In this document: one piece after another, positions 57,811 to 64,000 of the stretch
How the letters are laid out: every line of letters starts with the position of its first letter
Position numbering within the stretch: the stretch's first letter is position 1
From: Pontederia crassipes
Lineage: Eukaryota; Streptophyta; Magnoliopsida; Commelinales; Pontederiaceae
Length of the DNA: 64,000 nucleotides
Direction: 5' to 3'
Assembly: GCA_030549335.1 (NCBI GenBank)
Contig: CM060189.1
Span: 50,004,917 to 50,068,916 of the forward strand
Program-made: the position numbers and the translations under genes
The notes under the pieces: model-generated
Seen by the model: the letters and a program-made list of their open reading frames with translations, nothing else
Told to the model about the DNA's origin: nothing
Database searches by the model: none

Positions 57811-58299
57811 TGGATGTACCAAAATAAACAACTCAGTGCTTGGACAAATTTGTTTAAATCTTCATAAATCAGATTTGGTCCTTCAGAGTTTGAAGATTAC
57901 CAAGGGGCTTTATTAAAATTAACCCAAACTAGTACTATTATGGAGTATTAGTCCAAATTTGAGGCTTTATCTAATAGGATTAATGGCTTATCAAAATTAT
58001 TCCTACTATCTTGTTTCATTTTTGAATTGCAACCACATATCACAAGGGAGTTGATGACGTTTCAACCCAAATATCTAATAAAAGCAATTGGGTTGGCCAA
58101 ATGACAAGAAGAAAAAATCAAGATTAATTGGAATTCTAAGCGAGCTTCAAATGATTCTCCTCATAAGAAAATATATGGATGATTTCTATTTTCAGGGGTG
58201 CAATACTCAGGATGAGGTTTTAAATATAATTCACAACTACATTGACTTGATTAATATTCTATTAATATTGTTGCACAAGCAAGTTGTAACTCTCTATTA
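57811..58299. other. Unassigned AT-rich stretch
   Basis: No frame or repeat was recognised. It lies beside a decayed gag remnant and may be further, unrecognisable Athila sequence. Confidence 0.4.
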
Positions 58300-58640
58300 A
58301 TTGACCTTAATTTCCACATACATCACATTTGTTTTTATTGTTGGATATCTTATTGACCTTATGTGCAACGTTGAACCTTTCCAAAGCTTTATGTACAGCT
58401 TCCTCAACCTTAATTGAAATGGTTTTATATTGTTGGCTTGACTATCAGATTGAGGCCTTTCAATCGGTCATGGGTAAAAAAATAATTCATCAATATCCTT
58501 AGAAGCAAAATTTTCATTAATAGTTGTATTTAAAGCTACCTTAAAAGGATAATTCAGTCATTTGTGAAAGTAATTCATCAATTGTCATTTATCAAAATCA
58601 TGATGTGGTCATGCTCTCAGCAAATCTTGAACTCTTGATG
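58300..58640 (-). pseudogene. Decayed Athila-like gag remnant
   Basis: Nucleotide similarity by eye to the array gag in the same orientation. ATTTCCACATACATCACATTTG corresponds to the zinc-knuckle KCDVCGN region, and CAAAGCTTTATGTACAGC to the ALHKALEKL region. ATCAAAATCATGATGTGGTCATGC corresponds to the CPHHGF region. Many indels; no frame remains. Confidence 0.6.
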
Positions 58641-59886
58641 TGGACATGCTACTCAATTTAGCTGCAATTATCACAAGTGCACAACTTAGAGTAGTCAAGT
58701 CTCATATCCATAGTGATTTAAAATTTAATACTTACTAACTAACCTAAGTTAATTCTTAATTAAAAAGACTGAAATTCTTAACTAAATCAAACTTAAGTAA
58801 TGGATTGCCTTTTTTGGTTTTTCTGATTTAAAAACTGAAATTGAGATTAAGCAGGACAACTAGTGAGATGAAAGTGTGAGTCGAATAGTAGATGAATGTC
58901 TCACTTAGAAAAAAATCATCTGATTACAATTATGGATGGATACCTTGTTTAAGATCAGTTAATTAATCTAAGTATCATTTTTGCGAATGATAATTAGCTA
59001 GAATAGATCAATAATTGGCTACTGATGCTCACAATACAATAGTGGTTTTCAATTCGAAGAAGCTATTGATATCTTTTCAAAGATAAGTAATTAATCTCGT
59101 AAGTGTCACTTTTCAGTGATCTCAATGCAAATCAAAGAGTTGAAATATCTATGAACAATCTCAACATGCATTCGAAATCAATATCAAAAAGAAAACACCA
59201 TAGTTCATTTCTGAATATGAATTGAAAATAAAATGGCTTCTCAACTGGCAAACTGAATGTGGTTTAGTTGATATCAATAAGAGTAAGCTCATTACATGAA
59301 ATTAACATCAAAAGCAGCAATAGATCATCATCATCCATCCATAAAAACATCAAACTACATCTTTCTTGAGTAAACTAGAGATTCAATTCCTCGTTGATAT
59401 CAAATTCGTTATAAAATTAATGAGAAACAAAATCAATAACATTCTGACATATAAAAAAAACTAATAAATTTAGCTCGAACAGTTCTTCTGGTTGATTCTT
59501 TTTCTCTAATAAAATCAATTCCTCGTTGCCGACCCAAGGCCCCTTTGCCTTCTGAATATTCCCTTTTTATATGGCATTCTCATCACCCTTTAATTCCTAT
59601 TAAAAGCTTGTATTCTCTCTCCTAATGCCACATGTCCTCTAGTCACTTTTCTTTAAAAAGATTCCTTTCTACACTATCTTTTGGCAACTTGCAAAGAGTG
59701 ACCTCCTTTTTCAACAAAAAGTTCAGTCTTATTTGCTTGATTTGGATCCTATGACAACAAGCATCAAATTCTCCAAATAGATTTTAAACAAATAAGAGCT
59801 AAATTAATATGCCAAACAACCCAATTGTGCAAGTCTAAAGTGATAATAATTTGATAGTAAGAAATGCATGTTGACTAAGTATAATT
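58641..59886 (-). mobile_element. Decayed Athila-like leader/LTR remnant
   Basis: Follows the gag remnant in Athila order. Recognisable phrases are ATCACAAGTGCACAACTTAGAGTAG, CTCATATCCATAGTGATTTAAA, TTCATTTCTGAATATGAATT and CTTCTCAACTGGC, matching the leader and the CTCTCAG/CAGAAATGAA modules of the LTRs. Ends are not definable. Confidence 0.5.
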
Positions 59887-60243
59887 CACTACAAGAAATT
59901 GGGACATTTGCGAAGAGTTATATGTTCACTAAAAATTATCATCTGCACGTTAATATTCATTAATGACAAAAAAAATTGGTCGTAGATCTTCGTTATAGGT
60001 CCCACAATTAAAAGGTTTCAACGTCCAATATTAATAATTGATCAATGATTCATTTTAGGAACCATCATAACTCTCTTCCTTAAAAAGTTTGATAGCGACT
60101 AGTATGCTAGTCCCTTATACAACTTATAAGGATCACTCAACTGATCGACATAAGATCTTTAGTGGCCTAAATATTATTCGCTAAAGATCTTTATGTAGGT
60201 GCAAGAAGAAATTTTATAAGGGCCAACTTTTTTGTCACTATAT

Positions 60244-60365
<122 letters not shown>

Positions 60366-61099
60366 TGGGGACAAATATCTGACCATCAATACATTTTCAA
60401 AATAATAAAATTCTATATATTTGTTATTCATACCACAAACATTTTAAAATAAAATTTTATATTTGATAACATTCAAGTTCATTCATGTTTGAAACATGAA
60501 ATATCAAATAAGCTATCCATACAATATTCAACTCAAATATTCATATACAACATCCAACATTTTCATTTAAATTGTTTACATAATTCCAAATAACTCTTCT
60601 AAAATAATATTCAAGAATTTTCTTCCCTTCATCTTCCTTTCTAATTCAATAAACATTCATAAAAATTTTGAATGAGAATTACTGTTGACAATAATTAAAA
60701 ATAACTTGATTGCAAATGAAATAGAATGGATTTAAACAAAATTTTAATATGATCAACTAGTGATCCGCCAACCGTATGAAATATTGAAGGGTGCTACCGT
60801 CGAAAAATCAAAAAATTGTTATCATATTATTTCCTTTTTCTTTGCATGCTAATATTAAAGTTTTCGACAACTCTAGCCATCAAAAGTTGACTTTATTATA
60901 AAATACTATATATTATTATAATATCACACTCGTGTTAGAATTAATATGTTAGTATTAAAGTTTTTGGATGGCCTCACCGTTGGAACTTCCAACACATTAC
61001 GTCAAGATTTAAATTTATTATAAAATATACTATATTATCATATGAATATTTTCCCTAACTCCCATAAGAATTTTTAAGATTTTCAACGATCAAATCCGT

Positions 61100-61450
61100 C
61101 AGAAATCTAGTGAAATTTGTCGAAAAATCCACTTTTCGATGAATTTTCTGATAGAAAAACGATCATCGGGAAAGCTCTCGTCGCTAATAAGTACCGATGG
61201 GTAAGTCCCGTTAGATGAGTAAGTCTCGTCGGATGAGTAAGTCCCGTCGAAACTTTCAACGGGATTTTCCCATCGTAACCTCCGGTGGAGGCCTCCCGTC
61301 GGTGCTTCGGGAAGCTTACCGTCGAATCATCCGATAGGAATTTCCCATTGTAATCTCCGGTGGGATGGACCTGTCGGACATTCCGACAAGAGCTCTCCCG
61401 TCAGAGTTTCAGATGAGGTCAACCTGTCACAAACTTATTTTAAAATATAA
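61100..61450. repeat. CCGTCGG / GACGGG repeat region of CACTA 2
   Basis: Many short inverted and direct copies of (A)CCGTCGG, GTCCCGTC, CCTCCGGTGG and GATGAGTAAGTC. GATGAGTAAGTCYCGTCG repeats at about 61217 and 61235. Consistent with CACTA subterminal repeats. Confidence 0.6.
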
Positions 61451-61489
61451 AAAAATGGACATGCGAAGAAACGAAGCATGAAAGAGAGA

Positions 61490-61960
61490 GAGAGGCCGCC
61501 TCCCTGATCCAGCTGCCTACGGTCAATCCGGCCGCCCACAGGCTGGATCCAGCCTATGGGCAGCCACATTTGGCTGCCTACGGGCGGTCACATTCGGCTA
61601 CATGCGGCCGATCAGGCTAGTGGGTGGCCGATTTTGACTAACTGCAGACAAACTGGCTAGCAGGCAATTGGTTCCCACTGCCAGCGGCAAATCCATCCGG
61701 TGGGCAGCCGGATCCGATTGCCTGTGACCTATCCGTCCAGCTGGTAGCGGATCTGACTGCGGCTGATCCGTCCTGCGGCTGATCGGATTCAGCTGCCAGC
61801 CGATCCAGCCTGCGGGCTGCTGGATTTGGCTGTCTGCATGCTAGATCCAACGGCGGGAGGGTGCTTGTGGCCGATCTGGCTGAAGGCGGATACATAGGCC
61901 GCCGGCCGATCCGGCCTACGTGTGAGTGGAGAGGAAGGTCGACTCCATAGAGAGGGAAGT
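61490..61960. repeat. GC-rich degenerate GATCCGGCYGCC region
   Basis: Irregular repeats of GATCC(G/A)GC(C/T)GCC, TGGGCAGCC and GGCCGATC. The wording resembles the minisatellite at 51935-52150 but without a regular period. A 127-codon minus frame (61638-62021) is explained by this composition. Confidence 0.6.
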
Positions 61961-62039
61961 CGATGCCGGAGTCACGGAGCCATCGGAGGTCATCGGAGCC
62001 ATCGGAGGTCGTCGGTATCAAAGGACGTCATCATAGCTG

Positions 62040-62170
62040 CGGGAGTGGAAGAGAGAGAGAAACGGAGCGATAGAGAGAGGGGAGACGAAGAATGTAGGCG
62101 GTGGAGGGGAGGCGAGATCGAAAGAAAAAGAGAGGAGAGGGAGAGATACATAAGAGGGCGTGGGAGAGGG
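62040..62170 (+). repeat. Purine-rich (GA) tract
   Basis: GAGAGAG-type low-complexity sequence. It resembles a 5' leader but no coding frame follows it. Confidence 0.6.
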
Positions 62171-62221
62171 AAATGTAGGCGGGAAGGAAGTACAACCGGA
62201 AGGGCGGGCTCCTCCCTTCCG

Positions 62222-62366
62222 TAATATTCAAGGATCCATCAGGTAATTTTAATAATCAAATATTAATCTTCTATTTTATGTTATATTATATATATAACAT
62301 TAAAATAATACTTACCGAAGATCCAACCAGTCAATAATTTTGATAATAAAACATTAATCCTCTATT

Positions 62367-62410
<44 letters not shown>

Positions 62411-62700
62411 CGACGGTTCTATCCTTCGGTAGTATTGATGAAGGCTAAACCCAACAGTAATTTTAATAATAAAATATTAGTCCACTATTTTATATTATAT
62501 TATATCTAATATATAATAATAATATTTATCAACGGTTCTGCCCTTTAATAGTACCGACGGGTCTCGATCCGTCGGTACTACCGAAGGCTAAACCCGTTAG
62601 TAATTTAATAATAAAATATTAATACTCTATTTTATATAAAATTATATATATAATATAATAATATGTATCAACAGTTCTACCCTTCGGTTAAAAGGCACAT
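62222..62700. repeat. AT-rich tandem repeat with GC-rich hairpins
   Basis: Four degenerate units of ~95-145 bp, each beginning AATTTTAATAATNAAATATTAAT and containing an AT-rich TATATTATAT stretch and a GC-richer AACGGTTCTRCCCTTYGGTA piece. Units start near 62242, 62336, 62460 and 62605. An (AAT)n run occupies 62368-62411. Related pieces recur at 63240-63445. Confidence 0.65.
62551..62578. other. Perfect 10-bp inverted repeat
   Basis: GTACCGACGG and CCGTCGGTAC around an 8-nt loop, inside an AT-rich tandem unit. Confidence 0.85.
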
Positions 62701-63240
62701 ATATCATAATATTACAGATCTTAATTTAATAAGGTTAATGTATATATAGTACTAATGTTAATCAATATGTGTACATACTATCCAAATTATATATCTTAAT
62801 ATTATCATTAGATATAATTAGATAAAGAATAAGTGAATCGTTAGAACTTAGAACACTTATGATTCACAATTTATGATTGTACGTTTTTTTAAAAAAATTT
62901 AATAGAATATTTTTTTTATGAATGTACTTGATTAAAACTAATATATATTTTGATTAAAATTAGTTGTATTATGATTGGAATTAGTTATATCTTGGATAGG
63001 AAGTTAACATATTTTAATTTTATTAAAATTTATATATTTTATATTCTAAATTTATTTATAATCTAAATTCTATATCTATAGATATATTAAAGGAAATTAG
63101 TAAAAAGATAAAACATTAAATACAATTATGAGAAAATGAAAATAATGATAATTTATTTAATATATTATTTTATTAATGCATTAAGAAAAGAATAAAAAGT
63201 AAGTGAAGAAAGAGAAATATGCATTATATTATATTATAAA
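62701..63240. other. AT-rich sequence, nothing recognised
   Basis: Very AT-rich, no coding frame. Short TTAGTTGTATTATGATTGGA-type near repeats at about 62940-62990 only. Confidence 0.5.
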
Positions 63241-63450
63241 CATTAATAATAAATTATTATTTTAATTACCAACGGATTTAGATCCGTCAGTAACTTCGAA
63301 GATTAGGTCATCGGTAATTAAAGTAATAAAATATTAAGCATATATTAATATTGCGTTACATATATATTATTATAAAAAAATCATTACCGACGGGCCTAGC
63401 CTTCGGAATTACCAATGGAATTCAATCCGTCGTTAATTTGGAAGGATAGG

Positions 63451-64000
63451 TGATGCATGAATTTTACAAATATATAATTAGTCTTGCATTTAGACTTATT
63501 TTGTGTAATTTTCTCATAGCATGTATCTATTTTTACGTTTATTTCTTTAGATTCTTTGATGTAGCCATCTATCTATAGTTTGTGTATTTTGCAAGAATTA
63601 TTGATAAAAAATGGCAAAGAAGGGAATAAAAGAAGAATCACACGAAACATAGTCGAATTTTACGCCCTTACTTTTCAAATAGACGACGACGACAATTGAA
63701 TTTTGATTGAATCATATTATCAACTATCCAGACATGGAAGATTACCATCTTCAACCTGAGCAAGTAGATCCTTTAATATATAAGGTAGCATCAGTTGTCC
63801 ATATATCTGGTCCTTTAGAAGTATCCCTCGAGGCTCAAGAAGCATCTATATGGACAGAAGAAGAAGTCAACATTCTTACAAGTCATATGCTCTCAACACA
63901 GATACAACACTCAGACAATTCACTGGAGGATCAATCTACCGATCTCTTGCAGCAGTCTAGCTCGAAGAAACCAATAAAACCCAAATTGAAGAAACGTCCT
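63451..64000 (+). mobile_element. Probable LTR start of a fourth element, D (partial)
   Basis: TGATGCATGA at 63451 matches the LTR start of B and C (TGATGCATGC). The following ~150 bp have the same AT-rich style, and at ~63590 there is a TTTTGCAAGAATTATTGAT phrase like that near the start of the B and C LTRs. No PPT precedes it, so it would be a 5' LTR inserted in CACTA 2, running off the window. Tentative. Confidence 0.45.
63734..64000 (+). CDS. Unknown reading frame open at the right edge
   Basis: ATG at 63734 opens 89 codons with no stop before the window ends. It starts MEDYHLQPEQVDPLIYKV. The first ~60 residues are acidic (EAQEASIWTEEEVNIL). The visible end is basic (SSSKKPIKPKLKKRP), resembling a nuclear-localisation-type patch. 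No known domain was recognised. It could be an LTR-borne frame of element D, the first exon of a gene, or chance. Confidence 0.35.
   Translation, partial: MEDYHLQPEQVDPLIYKVASVVHISGPLEVSLEAQEASIWTEEEVNILTSHMLSTQIQHSDNSLEDQSTDLLQQSSSKKPIKPKLKKRP

Noticed and set aside
61638-62021. 127-codon minus-strand frame and overlapping plus frame 61922-62224
   Set aside because: Explained by GC-rich and GA-rich repeats that lack stop codons; no domain or gene structure.

Overview
This window is plant nuclear DNA, probably from a eudicot. It is almost entirely transposable elements nested in one another. The evidence is very long LTRs (about 2.8-3.3 kb) on Athila-type Ty3/gypsy elements, primer-binding sites matching plant tRNA-Asp, a CACTA (En/Spm) DNA transposon with TNP2 and Ptta/En-Spm coding remnants, AT-rich spacers and plant-type splice sites. 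I found no bacterial features, no tRNA or rRNA gene, and no convincing intact host gene. Every transposon coding region of useful length is broken by stops, frameshifts or truncation.

Layout. 1-4638 (+): 3' end of an Athila-like element, called A'' (integrase C-terminus, 3' noncoding region, 3' LTR without its last ~100 bp). 4639-4766: a scrambled breakpoint. 4767-7231 (-): truncated gag-pol of the same family ('unit 0'). 7232-22783: three head-to-tail units of exactly 5,184 bp. Each unit is an LTR fragment of a second element (B, + strand) joined to Athila RNase H-RT-protease-gag (- strand). The third unit runs on into the gag N-terminus and an intact PBS (to 23661). 23668-26499: an Athila LTR (-). 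26500-29168: 3' noncoding region and integrase of a complete Athila element A (-). 29169-37638: element B (+), an 8.47-kb non-autonomous LTR element inserted in the A pol gene, with recognisable 5-bp target duplications. 37639-42128: the rest of A pol-gag and its PBS. 42135-48309: the 5' LTR of A, itself interrupted by a solo Athila LTR (+, 42447-45740, with TSD). 48310-51930 (+): 3' end and 3' LTR of a third LTR element, C. 51931-57810 (+): a CACTA element lacking a recognisable 5' terminus. 57811-59886: decayed Athila-like remnants. 59887-63450: a second CACTA-like element made mostly of repeats. 63451-64000: a probable fourth LTR start, containing an 89-codon reading frame open at the window edge.

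History. B inserted into A, and its LTRs then diverged. Much later a segment equal to 36084-41253 (B 3' LTR plus A pol-gag), with a 14-nt templated filler at the joint, was amplified in tandem. The copies look identical, so this is either a very recent amplification or an assembly artefact.

The most interesting unexplained signals are noncoding. All three LTR families carry two hairpins, usually with an AGGA loop, each followed by a PPT-like AAGCTTGGGGGAG about 1.1 kb apart. A ~180-bp module between them is conserved and duplicated in B and C. Element B also has a duplicated stem-loop with a compensatory base-pair change and a dispersed CGGCCG-core motif. All identifications were made by eye from the sequence; no database search was run.
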